Below are positions 53,658 through 63,984 of a DNA stretch of 64,000 bases, in pieces. Each line of letters starts with the position of its first letter. The stretch's first letter is position 1. The notes beneath the pieces were generated by a model. That model was not told the DNA's origin. It ran no database searches and saw nothing but the letters and a program-made list of their open reading frames with translations. The position numbers were made by a program, and so were the translations under genes. Source of the DNA: Telluria aromaticivorans (GTDB taxonomy: Bacteria; Pseudomonadota; Gammaproteobacteria; Burkholderiales; Burkholderiaceae_D); assembly GCF_013003915.1 (NCBI RefSeq), contig NZ_JABAIV010000005.1, positions 62,001 to 126,000 of the forward strand, in the 5' to 3' direction.

Positions 53658-53737
53658 GGCGCGCACCACGCAGATAGCGTGGGCGAGGCCAGGGCGAAAT
53701 AAGCGGCGCGCACCATGCAGATAGCATGGGCGAGGCC
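53658..53737 (+). repeat. Tandem hairpin repeat downstream of the cold-shock gene
   Basis: Two 33-base copies, 53658-53690 and 53705-53737, differ at only two positions. Each folds CCAYGC-AGATA-GCRTGG. In copy 1 the stem is CCACGC/GCGTGG; in copy 2 it is CCATGC/GCATGG. The two differences pair with one another, so the helix is kept. Both lie in the 3' region of the cspA-like transcript, before its terminator. Confidence 0.7.
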
Positions 53738-53747
53738 GTAGCGATAG

Positions 53748-53771
53748 AAAGCCCGCCAATTGGCGGGCTTT
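53748..53771 (+). terminator. Terminator of the cold-shock gene
   Basis: AAAGCCCGCC and GGCGGGCTTT pair perfectly (10 bp) around AATT, followed by TTG. It lies 122 bases past the cspA-like stop, leaving a long structured 3' UTR. Confidence 0.8.
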
Positions 53772-53967
53772 TGCATTGCCGGGCGCTTTTATTGGTATCA
53801 GGCCTGCCTGTGGTCCATCGGGAGCACTTCGCCCAGTCCCTCCCGCTCCTTACCCTTCGCGGTATATGCAACAAAACGGGCTCTCATTGGCCTGATAAGC
53901 AGATGTGAATTTGCCGGCACAATGAAATATGCTATGTTTCTGGCAACTAATAAATCACTAGGGAAAT

Positions 53968-54222
53968 ATGAGCAAGGTCTTGTCGGAGGAGGATTCGGAC
54001 GAATTCGCAGTACCGGGCGCCTTCGGCAAGGCCGGCGGCTGGTGGTCGGGTGCGAAGGCCTGGTTCGCCCGCCGCCTGCGCGTAGCTGACCCGGCCCCAT
54101 GGCAGGCTGGCTATGACGCCTTCTACCGGGGTGTGGATGCCAATCCCCATGCACTGGGGGCCAAAGCTTTCTCCGAGTGGGAGCAGGGCCGGAAAGCCTT
54201 CCGCGAAGACTTCGACTGGTAG
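53968..54222 (+). CDS. Small protein with an Rmf/CrpP-like core
   Basis: The 84 residues have a disordered acidic start and then WQAGYDAFYRGVDANPHALG and FSEWEQGRKAFREDFDW. The spacing G-Y-A-G-NP-W-G-A resembles the ribosome modulation factor and CrpP-like small proteins, which bind ribosomes in stationary phase or modify small molecules. The similarity is short, so the family call is tentative. TAGGGAAATATG gives a moderate binding site. It stands alone between the cspA region and tRNA-His, with a hairpin terminator at 54343. Confidence 0.5.
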   Translation: MSKVLSEEDSDEFAVPGAFGKAGGWWSGAKAWFARRLRVADPAPWQAGYDAFYRGVDANPHALGAKAFSEWEQGRKAFREDFDW

Positions 54223-54342
54223 GTGCGGCCTGTCCGTGCACTGGCCGGGTGAAACTTGGGCGCCCGTCGTTGCCGGACAATGCACATCCGCTGCCGCACG
54301 CCATGGGGGTCTTCCACACTCCGGATTCATCGCCCAGAAAAC

Positions 54343-54376
54343 AAAAGGGTTACACGCCGAAAGCGGGTAACCCTTT
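54343..54376. terminator. Bidirectional terminator between the Rmf-like gene and tRNA-His
   Basis: AAAAGGGTTAC (54343-54353) and GTAACCCTTTT (54366-54376) form a perfect 11-bp stem. A/T runs on both sides allow it to end the plus-strand gene and the minus-strand tRNA transcript. Confidence 0.8.
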
Positions 54377-54395
54377 TATCTTGGTGCTGAATTCT

Positions 54396-54472
54396 TGGGG
54401 TGGCTGATGGGGCTCGAACCCACGACAACAGGAATCACAATCCTGGACTCTACCAACTGAGCTACAGCCACC
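54396..54472 (-). tRNA. tRNA-His (anticodon GTG)
   Basis: On the minus strand the acceptor GTGGCTG pairs with CAGCCAC, the D-arm is GCTCAGTTGGTAGAGT, the anticodon stem-loop is CAGGA-TTGTGAT-TCCTG with GTG, and the T-arm is CGTGG-GTTCGAG-CCCCAT-like. The extra G(-1) opposite C73, which marks tRNA-His, is present, and CCA is encoded. No intron or mismatch was seen. Confidence 0.95.
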
Positions 54473-54544
54473 ACTGACTTGCATCTGCCGCGTTGTTTCC
54501 GCGACAGAACAAGATTATACAAACAAGTTCGCGAACTGGCAAAT

Positions 54545-55414
54545 CTAAATGTGCGGCGCGCCTGAGCCGGACGCAGGCAGGGCGATCTCGACCTCGTGGA
54601 CTGGCGGATCCTGGCCCAGCAAGGTGGTGAACGCCGCAGTCAGCGCCGCCGCGCTGGCGCTGGTAAAGCCGTCCAGGCGCGCAGGCAGGCCGCCGCCCTC
54701 GCGCAGCAGCCCGGCCGTCCCCAGCAGGCGTGCCAGCTGGCGTGCGACCGCGTCGCCGGTGTCGATCAGCGCCACCTCCGCCGCGGTATGCCTGCGGATC
54801 ACTTGTTCAATCGAGGCGTGGACCAGCGGGTAGTGGGTGCAGCCCAGCACCAGCGTGTCGGCGCCCCCGGCCAGCAGCGGGGCGATATAGCGTTCCAGCA
54901 TTGCCTCGAGTGCCTGCGAATCGCGCTCGCCGAATTCGATCTGGTCGGCCAGGCCGACGCAGGGCTGCAGCAGGAAGCGCGCGCCCGTGGCTTCATGGAT
55001 CTGGTCGCGCAGCAGCAGGAATTTTTCGCCGGCTAGCGTACGTTCGGTGGCCAGCACGCCGACCGTGCCGTTACGAGTCGCCGCCGCACCGGGTTTCAGG
55101 CCCGGCTCGACGCCGACGATCGGCATGTCCGGGTAGTGCCCGCGCAGGATGCGCACCGCGGCGACGGTGGCGGTGTTACAGGCCACGACCAGCGCCTTCA
55201 CGCCGTGCGCCACCAGGTAGCTCGCCACGCCCAGCACGCGCTCGATGACGACCTGTTCCGGCTTGTCGCCATAGGGCGCGAAGCCGGAGTCCGCGAAATA
55301 CAGGAGATGTTCGTGCGGCAGCTGCGCCTGGATATGGCGCAGCACCGAGAGGCCGCCGACGCCCGAGTCGAAGATGCCGACCGGGGCGCCAGGGGAAAGG
55401 GAAGGGGTGGTCAT
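54545..55414 (-). CDS. murI: Glutamate racemase MurI
   Basis: MurI makes D-glutamate for peptidoglycan. From ATG 55414 it has 289 residues; an upstream TTG at 55441 would add nine. The N terminus PVGIFDSGVGGLSVLRHI carries the conserved DSG motif. The first catalytic Cys is in VVACNTATVAAVR near 77-89 and the second in LVLGCTHYPLVHASIE near 189-204. YFADSGFAPYGDKP and VGVEPGLKPGAAAT are family motifs. It is 40 bases downstream of the fumarase gene and possibly cotranscribed. Confidence 0.95.
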   Translation of the reverse strand: MTTPSLSPGAPVGIFDSGVGGLSVLRHIQAQLPHEHLLYFADSGFAPYGDKPEQVVIERVLGVASYLVAHGVKALVVACNTATVAAVRILRGHYPDMPIVGVEPGLKPGAAATRNGTVGVLATERTLAGEKFLLLRDQIHEATGARFLLQPCVGLADQIEFGERDSQALEAMLERYIAPLLAGGADTLVLGCTHYPLVHASIEQVIRRHTAAEVALIDTGDAVARQLARLLGTAGLLREGGGLPARLDGFTSASAAALTAAFTTLLGQDPPVHEVEIALPASGSGAPHI

Positions 55415-55454
55415 GGCCAGGACGCGGGCAAGCGTGGGCAAGCCCGCGGGTCAA

Positions 55455-56990
55455 TCAGACTGCGTTGACCGGAATGCCCCTCAAGGACTCGATCCTGGCC
55501 GCCCATTCCTTCGGGCCGGTGGTGTGCACCGAGGTGCCGGTCGAATCGACGGCGACGGTGACCGGCATGTCGGTCACGTCGAACTCGTAGATCGCTTCCA
55601 TGCCCAGGTCTGCGAAACCGACCACGGTGGCCGACTTGATCGCCTTCGACACCAGGTAGGCCGAGCCGCCGACCGCCATCAGGTAGGCCGACTTGTGCTT
55701 CTGGATCGATTCGATTGCCATCGGACCGCGTTCGGCCTTGCCGATCATCGAGATCAGGCCGGTCTTCTCCAGCATCATGTCGGTGAACTTGTCCATGCGG
55801 GTCGCGGTGGTCGGGCCTGCCGGACCGACGACTTCGCTGCCTACCGGGTCCACCGGGCCGACGTAATAAATCACGCGGTTGGTGAAGTCCACCGGCAATG
55901 GCTCGCCCTTGGCCAGCATGTCCTGGATGCGCTTGTGCGCAGCGTCGCGGCCGGTCAGCATCTTGCCGTTCAGGAGCAGGGTCTGGCCCGGCGTCCACGA
56001 GGCGACTTCTTCTTTGGTGAGCGTGTTCAGGTCGACGCGCTTGGACTTCTCGGTGTCCGGGGTCCAGTGCACGTCAGGCCAGGTCGACAGCGCGGGCGGT
56101 TCGATGTACGAAGGGCCGGAGCCGTCCAGCACGAAGTGGGCGTGGCGGGTGGCCGCGCAGTTCGGGATCATCGCCACCGGCTTCGAGGCTGCGTGGGTCG
56201 GGTACATGTTGATCTTCACGTCGAGCACGGTGGTCAGGCCGCCCAGGCCCTGGGCGCCGATGCCCAGCGCATTGATCTTGTCGCACAGTTCGATGCGCAG
56301 TTCTTCGGTCTTGTTCTGCGGGCCGCGCTGCTTGAGCTCGTACATGTCGATGTCTTCCATCAGCGACTCTTTCGCCATCAGCATCGCCTTCTCGGCGGTG
56401 CCGCCGATGCCGATGCCGAGCATGCCCGGCGGGCACCAGCCGGCGCCCATCAGCGGCACGGTCTTCATGACCCAGTCCACCAGCGAGTCGGACGGGTTGA
56501 GCATGACGAACTTGGTCTTGTTTTCCGAGCCGCCGCCCTTGGCCGCCACTTTCACGTCGACGGTCTCGCCTTCGACCAGTTCCATGTGGACCACGGCCGG
56601 GGTGTTGTCCTTGGTGTTCTTGCGCTCGAAATGCGGGTCGGCCACGATCGAGGCGCGCAGCTTGTTGTCCTCGAAGGCGTAGGCACGGCGCACGCCTTCG
56701 TTGACGGCGTCGGTGACGGTGCCGGTGAAGCCTTCGAAGCGCACGCCCATGCCGATCTTCAGGAACACGTTGACGATGCCGGTGTCCTGGCAGATCGGAC
56801 GCTTGCCTTCCGCGCACATGCGCGAGTTCGTCAGGATCTGGGCGATGGCGTCCTTCGCTGCCGCACTTTGCTCCGTCTCATACGCGCGCGCCAGATGCTG
56901 GATATAGTCGGCCGGATGGTAGTAGCTGATGTACTGGAGGGCTGCCGCGACCGATTCGATGAGGTCGCTTTGGGTGATAACGGTGGCCAT
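55455..56990 (-). CDS. Class I fumarate hydratase ([4Fe-4S])
   Basis: It interconverts fumarate and malate with a [4Fe-4S] cluster. The 511 residues are typical of the single-chain class I enzyme (FumA/FumB-like), with alpha and beta parts. Likely cluster Cys lie in GKRPICQDTGIVNVF (near 66), MIPNCAATRHAHF (near 280), and GWCPPGMLGIGIGG (near 194). The beta half has TTATRMDKFTDMMLEKTGL and EFDVTDMPVTVAVDSTG. FumC-type motifs are absent. ATG 56990 is the start. The YqhA-type gene lies 21 bases upstream. Confidence 0.94.
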   Translation of the reverse strand: MATVITQSDLIESVAAALQYISYYHPADYIQHLARAYETEQSAAAKDAIAQILTNSRMCAEGKRPICQDTGIVNVFLKIGMGVRFEGFTGTVTDAVNEGVRRAYAFEDNKLRASIVADPHFERKNTKDNTPAVVHMELVEGETVDVKVAAKGGGSENKTKFVMLNPSDSLVDWVMKTVPLMGAGWCPPGMLGIGIGGTAEKAMLMAKESLMEDIDMYELKQRGPQNKTEELRIELCDKINALGIGAQGLGGLTTVLDVKINMYPTHAASKPVAMIPNCAATRHAHFVLDGSGPSYIEPPALSTWPDVHWTPDTEKSKRVDLNTLTKEEVASWTPGQTLLLNGKMLTGRDAAHKRIQDMLAKGEPLPVDFTNRVIYYVGPVDPVGSEVVGPAGPTTATRMDKFTDMMLEKTGLISMIGKAERGPMAIESIQKHKSAYLMAVGGSAYLVSKAIKSATVVGFADLGMEAIYEFDVTDMPVTVAVDSTGTSVHTTGPKEWAARIESLRGIPVNAV

Positions 56991-57011
56991 GGAAGTTCTC
57001 GTAAATAGAAA

Positions 57012-57620
57012 TTAATGTTGCTTCGACTGGTGAGTGGTCATGACGATGCGGTCAGTATAGGCAATCGCCAGGGCCGACAGCAGGAAGGCGCAATGAATCA
57101 CGGTTTGGAACAGCAGCGTTTTTTCGTCGTAGTTCGCCGCATTGATGAAGGTCTTGAGCAAGTGAATCGACGAAATGCCGATGATCGCCATCGCCAGCTT
57201 GGTCTTGAGCACCGAGGCGTTCACGTGCGACAGCCATTCCGGCTGGTCCGGGTGGCCTTCGAGATGCATGCGCGAGACAAAAGTTTCGTAGCCGCCGACG
57301 ATCACCATGATCAACAGGTTCGAAATCATGACCACGTCGATCAGGCCAAGCACGACCAGCATGATTGTGGTTTCAGTCAGCTTCGTCGGGCGCTCGGCGC
57401 CCATCACTGTGACTGCGTCGAGGATATGTTTGAGCGAATCGGCGTTGCCCATCGCGGCGCCGATCAGGTCTTTCAGCTCGACCCAGAAGTGGAATACGTA
57501 AACGCACTGCGCCAGTATCAGTCCAAGGTAGAGCGGCAGTTGCAGCCAGCGGCTCGCAAAAATCAACCCCGGCAAAGGGGCGAGTTTTTTCTGTGGGGTA
57601 TCGGGAAATTGCTGGGCCAT
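57012..57620 (-). CDS. YqhA-type (UPF0114, TIGR00645) inner-membrane protein
   Basis: The protein is a conserved inner-membrane protein of unknown function. From ATG 57620 it has 202 residues and about four hydrophobic segments: [20 protein letters not shown] near 21-40, [20 protein letters not shown] near 85-104, [20 protein letters not shown] near 140-159, and [20 protein letters not shown] near 173-192. The motif [15 protein letters not shown] is the family's core. Its tight spacing before the fumarase gene (21 bases) suggests one transcript. Confidence 0.85.
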   Translation of the reverse strand: MAQQFPDTPQKKLAPLPGLIFASRWLQLPLYLGLILAQCVYVFHFWVELKDLIGAAMGNADSLKHILDAVTVMGAERPTKLTETTIMLVVLGLIDVVMISNLLIMVIVGGYETFVSRMHLEGHPDQPEWLSHVNASVLKTKLAMAIIGISSIHLLKTFINAANYDEKTLLFQTVIHCAFLLSALAIAYTDRIVMTTHQSKQH

Positions 57621-57823
57621 CGGGGTGTCGACTCCTGGAATTCGGACAAATACAGCCGAGCATTTTACACCCGCTAGCGCGCCGCTGCCGGTTCCTTCGC
57701 CGCTTTCCGACAGCGTTGGTAGAATGGTATTCAGCAGAGGGCGCACTGCGGCGGCTTGTGTAAGGGCTCAGTAAGCGAGCGCCCCTAAGGTGTCCTGTAA
57801 AACTTACTACAATGGAGACGACA

Positions 57824-59821
<1,998 letters not shown>

Positions 59822-59895
59822 GGCTTCGTTGGGTGGGCGGCTGGTAACCCGGGCCACTGGCCTGGTGCCGGTAACTTAAGTACTGCTGGTCAATC

Positions 59896-60033
59896 GTATG
59901 GTGGGCAGGTTTCCTGCCCACGCGGTGATAGTTGAGCTTGGAACAGCCGCACGGGCAGCATTACCGTAGGCTGACTCGCGAAGACGGCGCCGATAACGAT
60001 CACCGCGTGGGCGGGGAGACCCGCCCACCCTAC
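59896..60033. repeat. Palindromic intergenic element C (CCACCCTAC family)
   Basis: The outer ends GTATGGTGGGC (59896-59906) and GCCCACCCTAC (60023-60033) pair at 10 of 11 positions. The inner arms GCCCACGCGGTGAT (59916-59929) and ATCACCGCGTGGGC (59999-60012) pair perfectly and are identical to those of element B at 9731-9840. CCGATAAC before the right arm is also shared. It lies between convergent genes (acs and the caspase-domain gene). Confidence 0.75.
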
Positions 60034-60057
60034 AAAGTCGTCCGTCCCGGCGCCCGA

Positions 60058-62736
60058 CTACAACCTCTCCATCTGCTCCTTCGCATACCCCGCCCCCGAC
60101 CCTCCCGGCGCCAGCTCCAGGTAGGTCTTGTACGCCGCCTTCGCCTTCGCCTTGTCCCCCGCCCGCGCATGCGCATCGCCCAGATTCCTGTACGCGATCG
60201 CCCGTGACGGATCCATCTTCACCGCATTCTCGAACCACCTTGCCGCCTCGGCATACTTGTCCTGCTTATAAAACACGAAGCCCAGGTTATTTGCCGCCAG
60301 CGCAAAGTTCGGCCGCAGCTTGAGGGCCTCGGTGAACTGCGCCTCCGCCTGCGCATACTGCTTCTCCTTGTACAGCAGCAGCCCCTGGTCATTGGCCCGC
60401 TGCGCCTGCTGCCGGCTTGATCTCGGCACCACAGCCGGCGCCGTGATCCGCGTATCAAAGCCCTGCAAATCCTTCACCACCACCGTCGCCGCCGGCGCCG
60501 ACGCCTGCGCATCGAGCTTGGTATTGAGCGCAATCGCATCGTTCGACAGCTGCGCCGTGCCGGTATTCAGGAACTCGCTTTCCTCCGGCAGTTCGAACAC
60601 GAACTCGCCGCCTTCCGAGCCCGGCAGGCTGCCGAAGGCCGGCGTCTGCTGCGACACGCTCGACACCGCCGGCGCCACATAAGCCGCCAGCTCGGTTCCG
60701 GTAATCAGACTGTCGCCATTCAGGTCGGCCTTGCCGCCCAGGCCCTGCAGCAGCGTCCAGGTGAACACCGAATGGCCGTTCGGTCCGCCGTCCGACACCA
60801 GTTGATCGGTGCCGCCGGCTGTCAGCATCTGGCGGCCCAGGCGCTTTGCGTTATCGCGCAGGAAGGAAGCATTCGCGGCACCGCGCGTCAGGCCCAGGCC
60901 GCTGTAGCAGGCGTCCATCACGAACAGCGCGTGCTTGGCCGGCAGGCTTTCCGCGATGTTCTGGATTTCGGTCATCGGGATCGCATCCGTGGCCAGGTTG
61001 TTGGGGTCGGCGTCGACCGGGACGATATAGCCCAGGTCACGTCCCGAACTGAGCTTGCGTGTCGCGCCATGCCCCGCGAAGAACACGAAGATGCGGTCGT
61101 TCGGCTGCAGGTTGCCGTGCGCGAGCTTGTCGTGGAAAGCCGCCAGGATGCCGCTGCGGGTCGCTGCCTCATTCTTGAGCGTGATCACGCGCTCGGGGGC
61201 AAAGCCGAACTTCTGCACCAGCATCTGGCCCACGCCTTCGGCATCGCGCACCGCATAGTGGAGTTGCGGCCATTTCTGGTACTTGTCGATCCCGACCACG
61301 ATCGCCCACGAATTCGCATAGCCGGTCGCCGCCGAACGCTGCACCGGCGCGGGCGCCGTGGCATTCGCTACCTTGAAGCTTTCGCCATCCCAGCCCGCGA
61401 ACTGGTAGCCGTCGGCCACCAGCCGATCTAGGATGGCCGGCAGCGCCTTCACGGTGCGCTCGTGGATGTCGTGGAACAGGATGATGCCGCGGCCTTCCTT
61501 GTCGACGGTGCGCAGCACGCGGTCGGCGATGGACGAGGGCACCGGGTCTGCCCAGTCGAGCGAATCGATATTCCACATCACCGACGTCAAGCGCGCGGCT
61601 TCCAGCGCCTGCATGCCTTCGCGGTTTCGCGCGCCGTAGGGGAAGCGGAACAGGCTGGAGCGCTGCGGGTCCACGGCCTTGAGCAGCGTATCCGTATTCA
61701 GGATTTCCGCCTTCAGGCCGTCGCCGGTCTGCTTGGACAGCTGGGCATGCGAAAAGCTGTGGTTGGCCAGCACATAGCCCGACTGCTTCAGCCGGCGCAT
61801 CACGTCCGCGCCGCCATTGAGCTTGGCCTTGCCCTGCGCGTCGACCGCGCCGATATTGCGCCCCACGCTGAAGAAGATCGCCGGCGCGTTGTACTGCTTG
61901 AGGATGGCTGCGATCTCGTCGCTGTAGCGGCGGTGCGGGCCGTCATCGAAGGTCAGCACCACGGTTTTCCTGGGCAGCGTCTTGCCGAAGATCTCGCCTT
62001 CTTCGACGCCCGCCTGCGCTGGCGTCGAAGGGGCCTGCGGTTCCGGCCTGGCCGGGTAGGGCGCGACAAAGCCGTAGTCCTTCAGGATGCGCTCGCGCTG
62101 GTACAGGGTTTTCAGGTAGGCGACATAGCTTTCCCATTTCTCGCGCTTGAGGATGATCGAGCGCGACTCGAACCGCCCGAACACCGCGCGGATCTCCTTC
62201 TCGTAATTGCGTTCGATCTCCGCCAGCGCATCCAGGTCTTCGGAAATGCGTTTGTGCAGCTTGATCGCCGGCAGCGACGAATCCTTGGCCACCTGCGCCA
62301 GCAGCGACTGCATCAGCTCGCGAAAAGCCAGCCGGTCCGCGTCATACAGGCCTTCGCCCGACTCGACGTAATCGAGCAGGGTGCCGAGCGCATCGAAGCG
62401 GGCCGGGTTGGGTGAGGCGACCAGCTGGGCCAGCGCAGCGTCGACTTTGCCAACCCGTTCCTGGTTCTCGTGGAACAGCTGCTGCCCGACGCCGTTGGCC
62501 TGCGCCCGCTCCTCCGCCGACAGCGCCGCTTCGTCCTGGGTCAGCACGATGATCTTGCGGTAGGACGCCAGCATCGTCTTCATGTCGCCCGCGATGGCGC
62601 TGGTATCGAATGCGGGCTTGCTGGCCGTGGCAGGAGCTGGTGGCGAAGGGGACTGGAGGCTGACGATCCAGCTGCCGGCGCCGGCGCCGGCTGCAGCGAC
62701 GGTGAAGATGATGTAATACAGGGCTTTGCGTTTCAC
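60058..62736 (-). CDS. Exported NodB polysaccharide deacetylase - caspase (C14) - EF-hand - TPR fusion protein
   Basis: An 892-residue fusion that I have not seen described under a gene name. An N-terminal hydrophobic segment (7-27) suggests a membrane anchor or signal, so the rest should be periplasmic. Residues 50-225 are helical and charged. A NodB domain follows (about 255-440) with all its motifs: TFDDGP (262-267), HSFSH (326-330), RFPYG (364-368), DSLDW (391-395) and FHD (421-423). A caspase-like domain (about 475-690) has the His/Cys dyad H556 (FFAGHGA) and C610 (DACYSG). A canonical EF-hand loop lies at 671-682 (DLNGDSLITGTE). TPRs span about 780-880. Both enzymes look intact. Their substrates are unknown. 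Confidence 0.85.
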   Translation of the reverse strand: MKRKALYYIIFTVAAAGAGAGSWIVSLQSPSPPAPATASKPAFDTSAIAGDMKTMLASYRKIIVLTQDEAALSAEERAQANGVGQQLFHENQERVGKVDAALAQLVASPNPARFDALGTLLDYVESGEGLYDADRLAFRELMQSLLAQVAKDSSLPAIKLHKRISEDLDALAEIERNYEKEIRAVFGRFESRSIILKREKWESYVAYLKTLYQRERILKDYGFVAPYPARPEPQAPSTPAQAGVEEGEIFGKTLPRKTVVLTFDDGPHRRYSDEIAAILKQYNAPAIFFSVGRNIGAVDAQGKAKLNGGADVMRRLKQSGYVLANHSFSHAQLSKQTGDGLKAEILNTDTLLKAVDPQRSSLFRFPYGARNREGMQALEAARLTSVMWNIDSLDWADPVPSSIADRVLRTVDKEGRGIILFHDIHERTVKALPAILDRLVADGYQFAGWDGESFKVANATAPAPVQRSAATGYANSWAIVVGIDKYQKWPQLHYAVRDAEGVGQMLVQKFGFAPERVITLKNEAATRSGILAAFHDKLAHGNLQPNDRIFVFFAGHGATRKLSSGRDLGYIVPVDADPNNLATDAIPMTEIQNIAESLPAKHALFVMDACYSGLGLTRGAANASFLRDNAKRLGRQMLTAGGTDQLVSDGGPNGHSVFTWTLLQGLGGKADLNGDSLITGTELAAYVAPAVSSVSQQTPAFGSLPGSEGGEFVFELPEESEFLNTGTAQLSNDAIALNTKLDAQASAPAATVVVKDLQGFDTRITAPAVVPRSSRQQAQRANDQGLLLYKEKQYAQAEAQFTEALKLRPNFALAANNLGFVFYKQDKYAEAARWFENAVKMDPSRAIAYRNLGDAHARAGDKAKAKAAYKTYLELAPGGSGAGYAKEQMERL

Positions 62737-62880
62737 GGCGGCTCAGGGTGGAGAGTTTAATCCGGGCAACGATACCATTCCGCTGATACCGCCGCGTACG
62801 CCAAACCGCAAAATCCGTTACCAGACACGGCAATGCCGCCCTGGCGGCTGCATTTCATGCGCGGTGCTTAGCCCGGCGTA

Positions 62881-63246
62881 TCAGGAAGACGACAGCACGA
62901 AGGTATTCCCGTCCGGATCACGGAATTTCGCATACGAACCCCAAGGCTGGGTAGTCGGCGGATCGACGAACTCGACACCGCGCCCGCTCAGCTGGCGATA
63001 GGTCGCTTCGACGTTGTCGCAGGCGAACGAGCCATTGAAGAAGCTGCCGATACGGTCTTCCTGCCCATCCGGCGTGAACAGCACGACGCGCGTGCTAGAA
63101 GCGCCGATGCGCAGTTCGATCCAGCGCTTGCCCGGACCCATCGGCTGGTCGGTGGCGATGTCGAAGCCAAGCTGTTCGGTATAGAAGGCAAGGGCGCGGT
63201 CCTGGTCCGAGACCGGGATGCTGACGAATTTCAGTTGGGTGATCAT
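62881..63246 (-). CDS. VOC-family (glyoxalase/bleomycin-resistance fold) protein
   Basis: The 121 residues form a two-module VOC fold: FVSIPVSDQDRALAFYTEQL near 7-26, GKRWIELRIG, then the second module (VEATYRQLSGRGVEFVDPP, and FRDPDGNTFVLSSS at the end). VOC proteins use a divalent metal for glyoxalase, dioxygenase or resistance reactions; these cannot be told apart here. A glyoxalase-like or antibiotic-binding role is possible. It is divergent from the winged-helix gene. Confidence 0.8.
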   Translation of the reverse strand: MITQLKFVSIPVSDQDRALAFYTEQLGFDIATDQPMGPGKRWIELRIGASSTRVVLFTPDGQEDRIGSFFNGSFACDNVEATYRQLSGRGVEFVDPPTTQPWGSYAKFRDPDGNTFVLSSS

Positions 63247-63327
63247 GGAAGGCCTGCGGTGGTTGTCATTGCGAGCATTATCGTGTCAGACTCGCGCCCT
63301 CCTGTATCTTTCCTTACTATAGTATTC

Positions 63328-63654
63328 ATGACTACCCGCCAGTCTTCGCTCGACGCCTACGTGTTCGAGGTCCTGATGCCCGACCTCGTCGGCCACGACC
63401 GCCGCCCCGCCGCCTTCGTCGTCTACCTGCACCTGCTGTACAGCGCGCAAGCGCTTGGCCGTGACCAGGTGCCGGCCAGCCTGCAGGCGATCGCCGTGAA
63501 AACGGGGCTGTCGAAGTCTGCGGTACAGGCCGCGCTGCGCCACCTGAAGCGGCGCGGACTGGTCGGGGACGAGGAGGTTGGCACTCAGGTGAACCCGGTC
63601 CGCCACGTCCTGCGCCCCTGGCGCCGGCGCTGGCCGCTTGATGCGGCGCCATGA
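63328..63654 (+). CDS. Small winged-helix DNA-binding protein
   Basis: From ATG 63328 the protein has 108 residues (MTTRQSSLDAYVFEVLMPDL). A helix-turn-helix is visible near 50-85: SLQAIAVKTGLSKSAVQAAL and RHLKRRGLVGDEEV, as in helix-turn-helix regulators of the MarR/replication-initiator style. A longer frame upstream has no obvious function. It is divergent from the VOC gene with 81 bases between the starts, a common arrangement for a regulator and its target; that link is inference. Confidence 0.65.
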   Translation: MTTRQSSLDAYVFEVLMPDLVGHDRRPAAFVVYLHLLYSAQALGRDQVPASLQAIAVKTGLSKSAVQAALRHLKRRGLVGDEEVGTQVNPVRHVLRPWRRRWPLDAAP

Positions 63655-63731
63655 CGGCTTGCCGGAACAGTCTTGTATAGAAGAGAATCCTTGATATAAT
63701 AGGCGGCTTCGTGGAGACACGAGGACCATCA

Positions 63732-63822
63732 GGAGAGATGGATGAGTGGTTTAAGTCGCACGCCTGGAAAGCGTGTGTAGGTTCATAGCCTACCGGGGGT
63801 TCGAATCCCCCTCTCTCCGCCA
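63732..63822 (+). tRNA. tRNA-Ser (anticodon GGA)
   Basis: The acceptor GGAGAGA pairs with TCTCTCC, and CCA is encoded (63820-63822). The anticodon stem-loop is CACGC-CTGGAAA-GCGTG with GGA, a long variable arm (about TGTAGGTTCATAGCCTACC) follows, and the T-arm is GGGGG-TTCGAAT-CCCCC. The long variable arm is the mark of a class II tRNA such as Ser. Confidence 0.95.
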
Positions 63823-63835
63823 GGAATACAAAAGA

Positions 63836-63866
63836 AAATGGCCACCCTCGGGTGGCCATTTTTTTT
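63836..63866 (+). terminator. Terminator after tRNA-Ser
   Basis: AAATGGCCACC and GGTGGCCATTT pair perfectly (11 bp) around CTCG, then Ts to 63866. It lies 14 bases past the tRNA. Confidence 0.9.
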
Positions 63867-63872
63867 GTTTCA

Positions 63873-63920
63873 TGGCGGAGAGAAGCAGAGCCCCTGCGGG
63901 CTCTGCGCGGGGGATTCGAA
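63873..63920 (-). pseudogene. Inverted, interrupted fragment of a tRNA-Ser 3' end
   Basis: Read on the minus strand, TTCGAATCCCCC (63909-63920) matches the T-loop and T-stem of the neighbouring tRNA-Ser, and TCTCTCCGCCA (63873-63883) matches its acceptor end and CCA. Between them is a 25-base insertion that folds into a perfect 9-bp hairpin (63885-63893 with 63898-63906). No 5' half was found nearby, so it is not a functional tRNA. Confidence 0.6.
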
Positions 63921-63963
63921 GGCCTCGCGCGTACTCGCGCGTGCCTCTCCGAATCGCCACTTT

Positions 63964-63984
63964 GCTGTCGCCGACGGCGACAGC
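63964..63984. repeat. Hairpin near the window end
   Basis: GCTGTCGCC and GGCGACAGC form a perfect 9-bp stem with a GAC loop. It is one of three hairpins in about 100 bases after tRNA-Ser, together with 63885-63906 and CGCGCG-TACT-CGCGCG near 63925-63941. The region continues beyond the window. Confidence 0.5.

Noticed and set aside
63332..63859. A minus-strand frame reading GFEPPVGYEPTHAFQ-CDLNHSS.
   Set aside because: It is translated through tRNA-Ser and its terminator, a familiar false protein.
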